Counted from the stretch's first letter, positions 16,121 to 25,841 are shown. The stretch is 64,000 bases of DNA from Roseobacter ponti (GCF_012932215.1 NZ_CP048789.1:36943-100942); one strand, 5' to 3'. Program-made: numbers and translations. The notes: generated from the sequence alone by a model not told the origin.

Positions 16121-18874
16121 ATGCATGCGATGAATGACTATTCCTCGGCGATACAACTGCGCTCAGACCGGTGGAGCGCCCTGCGCGAGGCCACCGGCGC
16201 CCTGACGCGCAACCCGACGGCCAAACAGCAGACTGCGCTGCGCAAGAAAACCAACCAGCTTTTCGACAGCCTCGCGGTGATCGAACCCTACTGGGCATTC
16301 CCGGGCATGGCCGCATTCGATCACATGCGCCGTCAGTTCGAGCACAATGCGTTTGAGGAACTGGCCTTCAGCGTCGGACGCGTCACACGGGCGCTGACCA
16401 CCGGGGCATACAGACGCCGGCATATCCCTCTCGAACGCGACAGCATCGAAGCAGAAGAACTGGACGACGAAGCGCTTCTGTCACCCGAAGCGCGGGCGCT
16501 GACCAAACCGTATTTCGAAGTGCTGATTGTCGATAACGTCAATGAGTATCAGGAACGCTGGCTGCGCAATAACGTCAGCCGGATGCGCCGCCCTGAAGAC
16601 CCGTTTCTCTATGAAGCGCTGGTTGTGCCGAGCCTTGAAGACGCGCTTGTCGCCGTGCTCTTTAATCACAACATTCAGGCCATCGTGGTGCGCCCCGGGC
16701 TGGTGCTGAAATCACGCATGGACCAGCAGATGGTGCAACGTTTCCTGAACCGCGCCGGCGACCAGGAAGAAATCGACAATATGCAGCCAGAAGACTATGG
16801 CCCGGAGCTCTGCCGTCTGGTGGCCAAAGTACGCCCGGAGCTTGATGCCTATCTGGTCACGGAACGGTCGGTGGAGGACATTGCCGGCCTTGATCTCGGG
16901 ATCTGCCGGCGGGTCTTTTATAACCAGGAAGACTTTATGGAGCTGCACCTGAACATCCTGCGCGGCGTTCAGGCCCGCAATAAAACGCCGTTTTTCACCG
17001 CTCTCGTCGAATATTCCAAACAGCCGACCGGCGTTTTCCACGCCATGCCGATCAGTCGCGGCAAATCCATCTCGCGCAGCCACTGGATCCAGGACATGGG
17101 TGCTTTTTACGGGCCCAACATCTTTCTTGCGGAGACTTCGGCAACATCCGGCGGTCTTGACAGCCTTCTGGAACCGCACGGTCCCATAAAAGAGGCTCAG
17201 GAGCTCGCATCGCGTGCATTCGGCTCTAAACAGACGTTTTTCGCGACCAACGGCACTTCGACCTGTAACAAGATTGTCGTTCAGGCTCTGGTGCGTCCGG
17301 GCGATATCGTGCTGGTGGATCGTGATTGCCACAAGTCACATCACTACGGCATGGTGCTCGCAGGCGCGCAGGTCTGTTATCTCGACAGCTATCCGCTCAA
17401 TGAGTACTCAATGTACGGGGCGGTGCCCCTGAAAGAGATCAAGCACCAGCTTCTCAAACTGAAAGCTGAGGGTAAGCTTGATAAAGTCCGCATGCTGCTG
17501 CTCACCAACTGCACCTTTGACGGTCTGGTTTATAACGTCGAGCGGGTGATGGAAGAGTGTCTTGCGATCAAGCCCGATCTGATCTTTCTGTGGGACGAAG
17601 CATGGTTTGCCTTTGCCAGATTCAACCCGACCTATCGCCAGCGGACGGCTATGACGGCCGCCAATACGCTGCGTTCCAGGTTCCGGACCGACGCGCATAA
17701 GCGTCTCTATGAGGCACAGCAGACCCGTCTGGAAGACGCTGATGATGAAAAGCTGCTGAACACCCGACTTATCCCGTCACCCCATGCGCGGGTCAGGGCC
17801 TATGCCACGCAATCGACGCACAAGACACTGACGTCGCTGCGCCAGGGTTCGATGATCCACGTCAACGATCAGGATTTCAAAGGCGAGGTGGAACAGTCCT
17901 TCCACGAAGCCTATATGACACACACATCCACGTCTCCAAACTACCAGATCATCGCGAGCCTTGATGTCGGGCGACGGCAGGTGGAGCTTGAGGGCTATGA
18001 GTTTGTGCAGCGCCAGATTGAAGCAGCACTTTCGATGCGGCGCGCGATCATGACCCACCCGCTGCTACAGAAATACTTCCGTGTGCTGACGGCGGGCGAC
18101 ATGATCCCCGCCAAATACCGCCAGAGCGGCATCTCAAGTTATTATGATGCTGAACAGGGCTGGACCGATATGTGGGACAGCTGGGAGCAGGACGATTTCG
18201 TGCTCGATGCGACCCGCGTGACGCTTGCGGTTGGTGGCACCGGCTGGGACGGTGATACTTTCAAGACCGATATCCTGATGGACAAATACGGCATCCAGAT
18301 CAACAAGACCTCGCGCAACACGGTCCTTTTCATGACCAACATCGGTACGACGCGCTCCTCGGTCGCCTATCTGATCGAAGTGCTGGTCGAGATCGCCAAA
18401 TCGCTGGATGAACGGCTGGATGACGCCAGCCGCATGGAACTCCGGTCGTTTGAACGCCGGGTCAAAGGTCTGATGGAAGAGTTGCCGCCTTTGCCGGATT
18501 TCAGCCGTTTCCATGATGCCTTTCAGGCCTGTTCTGTCACCGGCGAGGGCGATATCCGTTCCGCGTTCTTCCTCGCGTATGATGAGAACAAATGCGACTA
18601 CATCGACATTAACGGGCCGCTGAAAGAGGCGCTCGATGCCGGCGAAACCGTTGTTTCCGCAAGCTTTATCATCCCCTATCCGCCGGGCTTCCCGATTCTG
18701 GTGCCCGGCCAGGTGGTCAGCCAGGAGATTCTTGCCTTCATGCTGGCACTCGACGTGTCAGAAATCCACGGATACCGGCCCGATCTGGGGCTCAGGGTCT
18801 TTACCGAAGAAGCCCTTCAGGAGCTTGTCGATGCGCGTGACGCACGGCCGCAAATCGCTCCTGCAGCAGAATAA
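16121..18874 (+). CDS. long Orn/Lys/Arg-type PLP decarboxylase
   Basis: A 917-residue protein with the fold type I core of the Orn/Lys/Arg decarboxylases, which form polyamine precursors. The PLP-binding lysine is K568 in YATQSTHKTLTSLRQGSMIH. Supporting motifs are NGTSTCNKI (376-384), the D400-H404 area DRDCHKSHH and D492 in LFLWDEAWFAF. Two oddities stand out: an N-terminal region of about 300 residues, longer than the usual wing domain, and an insertion of ~40 residues (about 505-555) between D492 and K568. The start at 16121 has GGAG at a proper distance; a second ATG follows at 16130. Lysine, ornithine and arginine are all possible substrates. Confidence 0.82.
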   Translation: MHAMNDYSSAIQLRSDRWSALREATGALTRNPTAKQQTALRKKTNQLFDSLAVIEPYWAFPGMAAFDHMRRQFEHNAFEELAFSVGRVTRALTTGAYRRRHIPLERDSIEAEELDDEALLSPEARALTKPYFEVLIVDNVNEYQERWLRNNVSRMRRPEDPFLYEALVVPSLEDALVAVLFNHNIQAIVVRPGLVLKSRMDQQMVQRFLNRAGDQEEIDNMQPEDYGPELCRLVAKVRPELDAYLVTERSVEDIAGLDLGICRRVFYNQEDFMELHLNILRGVQARNKTPFFTALVEYSKQPTGVFHAMPISRGKSISRSHWIQDMGAFYGPNIFLAETSATSGGLDSLLEPHGPIKEAQELASRAFGSKQTFFATNGTSTCNKIVVQALVRPGDIVLVDRDCHKSHHYGMVLAGAQVCYLDSYPLNEYSMYGAVPLKEIKHQLLKLKAEGKLDKVRMLLLTNCTFDGLVYNVERVMEECLAIKPDLIFLWDEAWFAFARFNPTYRQRTAMTAANTLRSRFRTDAHKRLYEAQQTRLEDADDEKLLNTRLIPSPHARVRAYATQSTHKTLTSLRQGSMIHVNDQDFKGEVEQSFHEAYMTHTSTSPNYQIIASLDVGRRQVELEGYEFVQRQIEAALSMRRAIMTHPLLQKYFRVLTAGDMIPAKYRQSGISSYYDAEQGWTDMWDSWEQDDFVLDATRVTLAVGGTGWDGDTFKTDILMDKYGIQINKTSRNTVLFMTNIGTTRSSVAYLIEVLVEIAKSLDERLDDASRMELRSFERRVKGLMEELPPLPDFSRFHDAFQACSVTGEGDIRSAFFLAYDENKCDYIDINGPLKEALDAGETVVSASFIIPYPPGFPILVPGQVVSQEILAFMLALDVSEIHGYRPDLGLRVFTEEALQELVDARDARPQIAPAAE

Positions 18875-18899
18875 AAACCAACAGAGAGGACAGAAGTAC

Positions 18900-20360
18900 A
18901 TGTCGACCACGGTTCTGAAAAACATCTCGGAAATCCGCCGGTATTTTCACCGCAACGAAGACCCGGTCTATTTTGTCTCTGCGACCAACTTCAACCTGCT
19001 CGGCATCGACGAGTGGGTGAAGAACTTCAAGTATATCAATTACATAGATTGTTATGACGGGCGTCATCCTAACGTCTTCTGCCCTTCCGAGCAGCCACAT
19101 GCGGAGTTCCAGTCCATTGAGGACATCAACAACTATCTGCTGCAGCACAAAGAGGTGATCGATTTCATCAAGCGGCGCGGTGGCAAGCCCAAGTTTGTGT
19201 TCCTGATGTTTGACGAGGAAACCGAGCGGCTGGCAAAGGAACTGGGCGGTACCGTATGGTTCCCGAAGGCTAAGCTGCGCACGTCGATGGACAACAAAAT
19301 CGAGACCGTGCGGATTGGCAACAAGGCTGGCGTGCCCTCCGTGCCAAACGTGCTGGCAGAGGTAAAATCCTACGAGGATCTGCGCAAAACCTGCGAAAAA
19401 GCCGGGATCGGGCACGATCTGGTGCTTCAGTCAGCCTTTGGCGACAGTGGTCACACCACGTTCTTTATCAAATCCGAAGCTGATTTCCGCCGCCATGAGC
19501 ATGAGATCATCGGTGAGGGTGAGATCAAGATCATGAAGCGCATCGACTGTCGCGGCTCGGCCATCGAGGCCTGCGCGACGTCCGAGGGCACGATCGTTGG
19601 TCCGCTGATGACCGAGCTCGTCGGGTTCAAGGAACTTACGCCCTATCGCGGCGGCTGGTGCGGCAACGAGATCCTCTCAACCGCTTTCCCGCCCAAGGTG
19701 CGTGAAAAAGCCCGCGATCTGACCTTCAAATTCGGTGAGCAGCTGCGCAAAGAGGGCTATCGCGGATATTTCGAGCTCGATTTCCTGATCGACAAGAAAA
19801 CCGGCGATCTCTGGCTCGGAGAGCTTAACCCACGCATCACCGGCGCCTCGTCGATGACGAACCACGCGGCATTTGCCCATGCGGATGCGCCGCTCTTTCT
19901 GTTCCACCTGCTCGAATTCTCGAAAAAGAAATTCAAACTGGATGTGGATGAGCTTAACGCCCGCTGGGCCGACAGCGAGAACATCGACAGCTGGTCGCAG
20001 ATGGTCATTAAACACACCGATGACACGGTGGATATCTGTACGGCGTCTCCGGAGACCGGCATCTACAAGATGCTGGAGGACGGGCGGGTGGTCTATGACC
20101 GCTTCGACTATCACCGACGTGCCGTCGAGAGCGAGAACGAAGCTTTCTTCCTGCGCATTCTCGGTCCGGGCGATTACCGCTATGAGGGTGCCGATATCGG
20201 CATTCTTGTGACCCGCGGCCGGTCCATGACCAAGAGTTTCCAGTTGAATGACCGGGCGAAAAAGTGGATCCACGGCATCAAGCAAAGCGTGGCCGCCAAG
20301 CCGCTGCCCGTGGCCGAAGCCGGCCCCGCGCTGGCCGATCCCGCGTTCAAGATCCTCTGA
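18900..20360 (+). CDS. ATP-grasp family ligase
   Basis: A 486-residue ATP-grasp enzyme, a fold that joins a carboxylate to an amine through an acyl-phosphate. The central domain shows LVLQSAFGDSGHTTFF (ATP-binding lid) and the metal-binding end GYFELDFLIDKKTGDLWLGELNPRITGASSMTNHAA, with the E and N ligands of the family. The ATG at 18900 follows the decarboxylase stop by 25 bases and has GAGAGGA upstream. Automated tools might label it biotin carboxylase-like, but no biotin-carrier partner is present. In this context it could couple an amine from the decarboxylase to a carboxylate; that is inference. Confidence 0.82.
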   Translation: MSTTVLKNISEIRRYFHRNEDPVYFVSATNFNLLGIDEWVKNFKYINYIDCYDGRHPNVFCPSEQPHAEFQSIEDINNYLLQHKEVIDFIKRRGGKPKFVFLMFDEETERLAKELGGTVWFPKAKLRTSMDNKIETVRIGNKAGVPSVPNVLAEVKSYEDLRKTCEKAGIGHDLVLQSAFGDSGHTTFFIKSEADFRRHEHEIIGEGEIKIMKRIDCRGSAIEACATSEGTIVGPLMTELVGFKELTPYRGGWCGNEILSTAFPPKVREKARDLTFKFGEQLRKEGYRGYFELDFLIDKKTGDLWLGELNPRITGASSMTNHAAFAHADAPLFLFHLLEFSKKKFKLDVDELNARWADSENIDSWSQMVIKHTDDTVDICTASPETGIYKMLEDGRVVYDRFDYHRRAVESENEAFFLRILGPGDYRYEGADIGILVTRGRSMTKSFQLNDRAKKWIHGIKQSVAAKPLPVAEAGPALADPAFKIL

Positions 20361-20383
20361 GCGGAAAGGAACCTGCACCCACA

Positions 20384-21355
20384 ATGTTATGGCGTGCGAT
20401 GACAGAAGATTTGCCCGGGCCGAAATGGTCCGGGCTTTTCGCCGAATACTGGCCTGATTACAAACGCTGGTGGCTCAAAGAGGGCGAGAGCACACGTCCG
20501 ACGTATGCGCAGTGTCGCCGTGCGATGAAAGAGCATATGCCGGAGCTCATCCCGCTTTATGACGAGCTGTGCGAGCTTGCCGGTGGTGGCGATCTGGCTG
20601 CTCGGTTCCTGTCGTTCTACTGCCCACCGCCGTATCTGGCGGGCTGCAGCCAGGCGATCTGGACCGGTCGCGAGCCCGTAATGGTGCGCAATTACGACTA
20701 CAACCCCAATGCTTTTGACAGCCTGGTACTGCACACGAAATGGCAGGGCAGGCAGGTCATGGGGACCTCGGACGGCCTCTGGGGCATGGTCGACGGCATG
20801 AATGACGCAGGGTTGGCGATTTCGCTGACCTTCGGCGGGCGTCGGATCGTCGGTGATGGCTTTGGTGTGCCGCTCATTCTGCGCTATGTGCTGCAGACCT
20901 GTGAGACCGCGGAAGAAGCAGGCAGAGTGCTGGCCCGCGTGCCGACCCATATGAGCTATAACGTCACCGTTCTGGACAAAAAGCGCCAGTACCTGACAGC
21001 GATGATGGCACCTGACCGGCCTGCAGTGATTACCCATGCCGCGGTTGCGACGAACCATCAGGAAAACGTGGAATGGGTCAGCCATGCGCGGTTCACCGCC
21101 ACGGTCGAGCGCGAGCGGTTTTTGTTACAGCGGCTGACCCTGCACCGCGACCCTGAGGACAAGTTCATCGGGGCCTTTCTCAAACCGCCACTTTATTCCA
21201 CGGCCTTTAACGCCGGTTTCGGCACGCTATACACCGCCGTCTATCGCCCGCGCCTGAAACAGATGGAACTGCGCTGGCCCGGAAGTGTCTGGCCGCTGTC
21301 CATGAAGCAGTTCGAAGAGGGCATGCGCCGCATTCAGATCCCCGGTGCTGCCTGA
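20384..21355 (+). CDS. C45-family autoproteolytic acyltransferase/hydrolase
   Basis: A 323-residue Ntn-hydrolase of the C45 family (acyl-CoA:6-aminopenicillanate acyltransferase-like). These enzymes self-cleave before a cysteine that becomes the N-terminal nucleophile and then transfer or hydrolyse acyl groups on amines. The candidate is C88 in PYLAGCSQAIW, followed by the family motif VMVRNYDYNP and GTSDGLWGMVDGMNDAGLAISLTFGG. The start at 20384 is 23 bases after the ATP-grasp stop, with AAAGGA a little far upstream (about 13 bases). It is the last gene of the four-gene cassette and may release or trim the product made by the ligase. Confidence 0.83.
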   Translation: MLWRAMTEDLPGPKWSGLFAEYWPDYKRWWLKEGESTRPTYAQCRRAMKEHMPELIPLYDELCELAGGGDLAARFLSFYCPPPYLAGCSQAIWTGREPVMVRNYDYNPNAFDSLVLHTKWQGRQVMGTSDGLWGMVDGMNDAGLAISLTFGGRRIVGDGFGVPLILRYVLQTCETAEEAGRVLARVPTHMSYNVTVLDKKRQYLTAMMAPDRPAVITHAAVATNHQENVEWVSHARFTATVERERFLLQRLTLHRDPEDKFIGAFLKPPLYSTAFNAGFGTLYTAVYRPRLKQMELRWPGSVWPLSMKQFEEGMRRIQIPGAA

Positions 21356-21477
21356 AACGATTGCGCAGGCCGGAAATTATGCATTAAAATGACGACCTGA
21401 CGTGACGCCAGGGGGTTGCCAAAGCGGCCTCGTTCCCAAAGATTACGCACATAACAAAAACCCACGGGGAGATACCA

Positions 21478-23058
21478 ATGAGACTGACAACCACCGTTCT
21501 TACGGCGGCGATGCTGCTGTCTTCGACAACGCTCGCAAGCGCCGAAACCCTGCGTTGGGCACGCGCCGGTGACGCGCTGACCCTTGACCCGCATGCCCAG
21601 AATGAGGGGCCCACGCATACCGTGCGCCACCAGATATATGAGCCGCTGATCATCCGCGACGTCACAGGCGCCTTTGAGCCTGCGCTGGCAACCGAATGGG
21701 CGCCGTCCGAAGCCGATCCCAACGTCTGGGTTTTCACCCTGCGTGAAGGGGTGAAATTCCACGACGGCGCTGATTTCACCGCCGAAGACGTGGTGTTCAG
21801 CTTTGAGCGTGCCAAGCAGCCCAACTCCGACATGAAAGAGCTGATCGGATCAATCACCGAAGTACGGGCCGTAGATGATTACACCATCGAAATGGTCACC
21901 GACGGGCCGAACCCGATCCTGCCCAGCAACCTCACCAACCTCTTCATCATGGACAAGGGCTGGACCGAGGCGAATGACACCGTCAATGTACAGGATTTCG
22001 AGGGGGGCGAGCTGACATTTGCCACCACGAACACCAACGGCACCGGGCCGTATGTGCTGCAAAGCCGCGAGGCTGACGTGCGTACCGTGATGACCCGCAA
22101 TGATGACTACTGGGGGATCGATCAGTTCCCCATGCAGGTCACCGAGATCATCTATACCCCGATTCAGAACGCCGCGACCCGGGTTGCAGCACTGCTGTCG
22201 GGCGAGGTTGATTTCCTTCAGGACATGCCGGTGCAGGACCTTGACCGCGTCAACAGCGCCGATGGCCTGTCAGTCAAAAAAGCACCTCAGAACCGGGTGA
22301 TCTTTTTCGGCATGAACCAGGGCGCAGACGATATCGAGGCTGACAACGTCGATGGTAAAAACCCGCTGGCGGATGTGCGCGTACGCAAAGCGATGTCGAT
22401 GGCCATTAACCGCGATGCGATCCAGCAGGTCGTGATGCGCGGCCAGTCAGAGCCTGCGGGCATGATCGCACCGCCCTTCGTGAACGGCTGGAATTCCGAG
22501 ATGGACAGCTCGTCGGTCACCGATCTCGATCAGGCAAAATCACTGATGGCCGAGGCCGGATACGGCGATGGTTTCTCGCTGCAGCTTGACTGCCCGAACG
22601 ACCGCTACATCAACGATGAGGCGATCTGTCAGGCCGCCGTTGGCATGCTCGCGCAGATCGGTGTGACGGTGAACCTCGATGCCAAACCCAAGGCACAGCA
22701 CTTCCCGCTCATCACTGACGGCAAGACCGATTTCTACATGCTGGGCTGGGGTGTTCCGACCTACGATTCCGAATACATCTTCAACTTTCTGGTACATGGC
22801 CGGGAATCGGATATCGGAACCTGGAACGGCACCGGTTTTGACGACGACGATCTGGACGCCAAGATCAGGTCGCTGGCCTCTAATACCGATCTCGCAGCGC
22901 GGGATGCCGCCATCGCGGAGATCTGGTCCGTGGTTCAGGATCAGCAGCTCTACATCCCGATCCACCACCAGGTGCTGAACTGGGGCATGGCCGACAAGGT
23001 CGGTATCGAGGTTGATCCCGAAGACCAGCCCAAGGTGAAATACTTCACGATCAACTGA
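21478..23058 (+). CDS. ABC transporter substrate-binding protein, family 5 (first of tandem pair)
   Basis: A 526-residue periplasmic binding protein of the dipeptide/oligopeptide class. The signal peptide is MRLTTTVLTAAMLLSSTTLASA, then mature ETLRWARAGDALTLDPHAQNEG. Family blocks include GVKFHDGADFTAEDVVFSFERA and YGDGFSLQLDCPNDRYINDEAICQA. A GGGGAGA ribosome site is six bases before the ATG. It lies 122 bases after the C45 gene and heads the transporter operon. It shares clear blocks with the next gene (TNTNGTGP, TPIQN-AT-VAALLSG, CPNDRY-NDEA-CQA), showing tandem duplication. The ligand is unknown; a product or substrate of the preceding cassette is possible. Confidence 0.9.
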   Translation: MRLTTTVLTAAMLLSSTTLASAETLRWARAGDALTLDPHAQNEGPTHTVRHQIYEPLIIRDVTGAFEPALATEWAPSEADPNVWVFTLREGVKFHDGADFTAEDVVFSFERAKQPNSDMKELIGSITEVRAVDDYTIEMVTDGPNPILPSNLTNLFIMDKGWTEANDTVNVQDFEGGELTFATTNTNGTGPYVLQSREADVRTVMTRNDDYWGIDQFPMQVTEIIYTPIQNAATRVAALLSGEVDFLQDMPVQDLDRVNSADGLSVKKAPQNRVIFFGMNQGADDIEADNVDGKNPLADVRVRKAMSMAINRDAIQQVVMRGQSEPAGMIAPPFVNGWNSEMDSSSVTDLDQAKSLMAEAGYGDGFSLQLDCPNDRYINDEAICQAAVGMLAQIGVTVNLDAKPKAQHFPLITDGKTDFYMLGWGVPTYDSEYIFNFLVHGRESDIGTWNGTGFDDDDLDAKIRSLASNTDLAARDAAIAEIWSVVQDQQLYIPIHHQVLNWGMADKVGIEVDPEDQPKVKYFTIN

Positions 23059-23077
23059 TCGCGACTTCCTGAACATG

Positions 23078-23178
23078 GGCTGCGCGGCGAAAGATTCCGT
23101 CGCGCAGCCGTTCCAACAGGCGCCAAAGACCGGGAAACCCGGTCTTTCCGGGCATGTAATGCGCCCCGTCAGGGGCGC
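23078..23178 (+). repeat. three consecutive hairpins between the two binding-protein genes
   Basis: Three inverted repeats follow each other: GGCTGCGCG/CGCGCAGCC (23078-23086 with 23101-23109), AAAGACCGGG/CCCGGTCTTT with a 3-base loop (23125-23147), and GCGCCCC/GGGGCGC with a 4-base loop (23161-23178). None has a proper T run. They probably act as an RNA stabiliser or partial terminator, keeping the first binding protein at a higher level than the permease genes. Confidence 0.6.
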
Positions 23179-23215
23179 GCCGCCGGATTAACGTCACCGC
23201 GGAAAAGGACCGATC

Positions 23216-24781
23216 ATGCGCTTACCCCTGCTCATCGCTGCAGCCACGCTGGCATTCGCCGGACAGGCTGCTGCCCGGGAGTTTTCCTGGGCCGCGACCA
23301 CCGATCCTCAGACTATGGACCCGCATGCCGTGAATTCCGCGCCGGTCCTGGGATTTCTTAACAACGTCTATGAAGGTCTCGTGCGGCGTGGCAGGGACAT
23401 GCGCATTGAACCCGCGCTTGCAACCTCCTGGGAACCGATCGGCGCGGGCGAGGGATGGCGTTTCATCCTCCGGCGTGACGTGACATTCCACGATGGCAGC
23501 CCGTTTGATGCCACCGATGTCGTCTTTTCGTACAATCGCGCCTCAGGCGAGGCCGCCGATACACGCAGCTGGTTTGCGCCGGTAAGCGAAGTGATCCGCG
23601 TCGATGATTACACTGTCGATATCATGACCAGCGCGCCCAACCCGATCTTCCCGGACAGCATCGCCAACTGGATGATCATGGACAGCGACTGGGCTGACGC
23701 CAACAACTCCACCGCTCCGGACAAAGAGCGCGGCACCTTCGCCTCTCTCAATACCAACGGCACCGGGCCGTTCCGCGTCACGCTGCGTGAGCCTGGTCTG
23801 CGCACCGTTCTTGAGCCTTTCGATGGCTGGTGGGACAGCCGCGAGCACAACCTGACACGCGCGGAGTTCACCCCCATTCAGAACCCGGCGACAGCGGTTG
23901 CGGCGCTGCTGTCGGGCGACATCAGTTTTATCAACCCTGTGCCGGTACAGGATGCTGCCCGTCTCGCCGCCAATCCGGATGTGAATGTGATCCGCGGCAC
24001 CGAAGCGCGGGTCATCATGCTGGGTTTTGCGCATGCCGCACCCGTACTGAAGTACTCTGACGATGTCACGGATGCGAACCCCTTTGCCGATGCCAGGGTG
24101 CGCGAGGCCGTGGCCCGGTCAATCAGCGTGAACGCCATTCTTGAAACGACCATGCGTGGCAGTGCCGAAGCCGCAGGGCAGCTCGTCAGCCCGGCCATGC
24201 GCGGCTACAGCCGCACGCTCGACGACCGCCCCGGGTATGACCCCGACAGGGCACGCGCTCTGCTGGCCGATGCCGGATATCCGGACGGTTTTTCCTTTGG
24301 CTTCAGGTGCCCGAATGACCGGTATCTCAATGACGAAGCGGTTTGTCAGGCGATCACGGCAATGCTGGCCAAAACCGGTCTGCGGGCCGGTCTTGATGCC
24401 ATGCCGGTTCAGAATTACTGGCCGGAACTCAGGGCCGGAAATTTCGATATGTACCTTCTGGGCTGGTCGCCCGGCACATTTGACGCCGAACATCCGCTGC
24501 GCTTTCTGGTGGCCACTCCTGATGATGACAAAAAGCTTGGCTCGTGGAACTTCGGCGGTTTTTCCAATACAGAAGTGGACACCCTGCTGCCGCTGATCCG
24601 CTCCGAGCTTGATGAAACCAGACGCCAGGCGATGCTGGATGTATCTGCGGGCGTCGTGCGCAGTGAAACCGCCTATATACCGCTTTATGTGCAGCCGCTG
24701 ATATGGGGCGTCGCACGCAACATCGACCTGACCCAGCGGCCGGATGATTTCTTTATGCTGCGGTGGGTGACGGTCAACTGA
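23216..24781 (+). CDS. ABC transporter substrate-binding protein, family 5 (second of tandem pair)
   Basis: A 521-residue paralogue of the preceding binding protein. It has a signal peptide (MRLPLLIAAATLAFAGQAAA) and mature start REFSWAATTDPQTMDPHAVNS. The FHDGSPFDATDVVFSYNRA and FRCPNDRYLNDEAVCQAI blocks are conserved, while the ligand-pocket regions differ, so the two probably accept different but related ligands for the same permease. AAAGGA lies before the ATG at 23216. It is followed by dppB after 79 bases. Confidence 0.9.
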   Translation: MRLPLLIAAATLAFAGQAAAREFSWAATTDPQTMDPHAVNSAPVLGFLNNVYEGLVRRGRDMRIEPALATSWEPIGAGEGWRFILRRDVTFHDGSPFDATDVVFSYNRASGEAADTRSWFAPVSEVIRVDDYTVDIMTSAPNPIFPDSIANWMIMDSDWADANNSTAPDKERGTFASLNTNGTGPFRVTLREPGLRTVLEPFDGWWDSREHNLTRAEFTPIQNPATAVAALLSGDISFINPVPVQDAARLAANPDVNVIRGTEARVIMLGFAHAAPVLKYSDDVTDANPFADARVREAVARSISVNAILETTMRGSAEAAGQLVSPAMRGYSRTLDDRPGYDPDRARALLADAGYPDGFSFGFRCPNDRYLNDEAVCQAITAMLAKTGLRAGLDAMPVQNYWPELRAGNFDMYLLGWSPGTFDAEHPLRFLVATPDDDKKLGSWNFGGFSNTEVDTLLPLIRSELDETRRQAMLDVSAGVVRSETAYIPLYVQPLIWGVARNIDLTQRPDDFFMLRWVTVN

Positions 24782-24860
24782 TGCAAAATCCCGCGTACCC
24801 GAACTTATATCTGAACGCCGCACTGCCCCGCCGCACCTTTCACACAACAGGAGACTGCCT

Positions 24861-25841
24861 GTGCTAGCCTATGTGATACAGCGTGTTTTTCAGTCGGCCA
24901 TCGTGCTGCTTGTGGTCGGTCTTGTCGCTTTTTCGATGTTCCGCTTTGTCGGTGACCCTGTTGACAACATGCTGGGTCAGGAACGCACCCAGGCCGATAT
25001 CGAACGCCTGCGCACAACGCTGGGCCTCGATCAGCCGTTTCCGGTGCAGTATTATAAATTTCTCACCAACGCAGCCCAGGGTAATTTCGGCGTCAGCTAC
25101 CGCCAGGGCCGGCCGGTGTCGGATATTCTGATGGAGCGCGCGCCAGCGACACTTGAACTGGCGGCGGTGTCGGGCTTTCTGGCGATCACCATCGGCATTG
25201 GTCTGGGTGTTTTCACGGCCATCCGGCGCAACGGATTTGCCGCCAATGCTATTATGTCGATCTCGCTCATCGGGGTCTCGTTACCCACTTTTCTGATCGG
25301 AATCCTGCTGATCTATCTTTTTTCGGTCGAGCTTGGCTGGCTGCCCAGTTTCGGGCGCGGTGAAACTGTCGATATCGGCGGGTGGAGCACTGGTTTTCTG
25401 ACCCAAAGCGGGTTGCAGGCGCTCATTCTGCCCTCAATCACACTTGGGCTTTATCAGATGACGCTGATCATGCGGCTGGTGCGCTCGGAGATGCTTGAGG
25501 TGCTGCGCCAGGATTACATCCGTTTCGCCCGGGCGCGCGGGCTGCGCGAGCGTGCGGTCAATTTCCGCCACGCGCTGAAAAATACGCTGGTGCCAGTGAT
25601 CACCGTGACGGGTCTTCAACTGGGATCGATCATCGCCTTTGCGATCATCACCGAAACGGTCTTTCAGTGGCCGGGGGTGGGACTGCTCTTTATCAATGCG
25701 ATTCAGTTCGTCGATATTCCCGTGATGGCCGCCTATCTGATGCTCATTTCGGTGATGTTCGTGGGCATTAACCTGATCGTAGACCTGCTTTACTTTGCGA
25801 TTGACCCGCGTCTGCGGGCTGACAGAACGGCGGCACACTGA
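24861..25841 (+). CDS. dppB: ABC transporter permease, DppB-like
   Basis: A 326-residue inner-membrane permease. The first transmembrane segment is followed by the family's conserved periplasmic loop (DNMLGQERTQADIERLRTTLGLDQPFPVQYYKFL). Five more segments follow, with the cytoplasmic EAA loop RARGLRERAVNFRHALKNTLVPVITVTGLQLG that contacts the ATPases. It starts with GTG at 24861 after AGGAGA. It overlaps the next permease gene by one base (TGATG). It is the first translocation subunit of the tandem-binding-protein transporter. Confidence 0.92.
   Translation: MLAYVIQRVFQSAIVLLVVGLVAFSMFRFVGDPVDNMLGQERTQADIERLRTTLGLDQPFPVQYYKFLTNAAQGNFGVSYRQGRPVSDILMERAPATLELAAVSGFLAITIGIGLGVFTAIRRNGFAANAIMSISLIGVSLPTFLIGILLIYLFSVELGWLPSFGRGETVDIGGWSTGFLTQSGLQALILPSITLGLYQMTLIMRLVRSEMLEVLRQDYIRFARARGLRERAVNFRHALKNTLVPVITVTGLQLGSIIAFAIITETVFQWPGVGLLFINAIQFVDIPVMAAYLMLISVMFVGINLIVDLLYFAIDPRLRADRTAAH

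Noticed and set aside
23125..23147. Ten-base-pair hairpin as a full terminator between the binding-protein genes
   Set aside because: Only three T follow the stem and the permease genes lie downstream without another clear promoter, so read-through is more likely.
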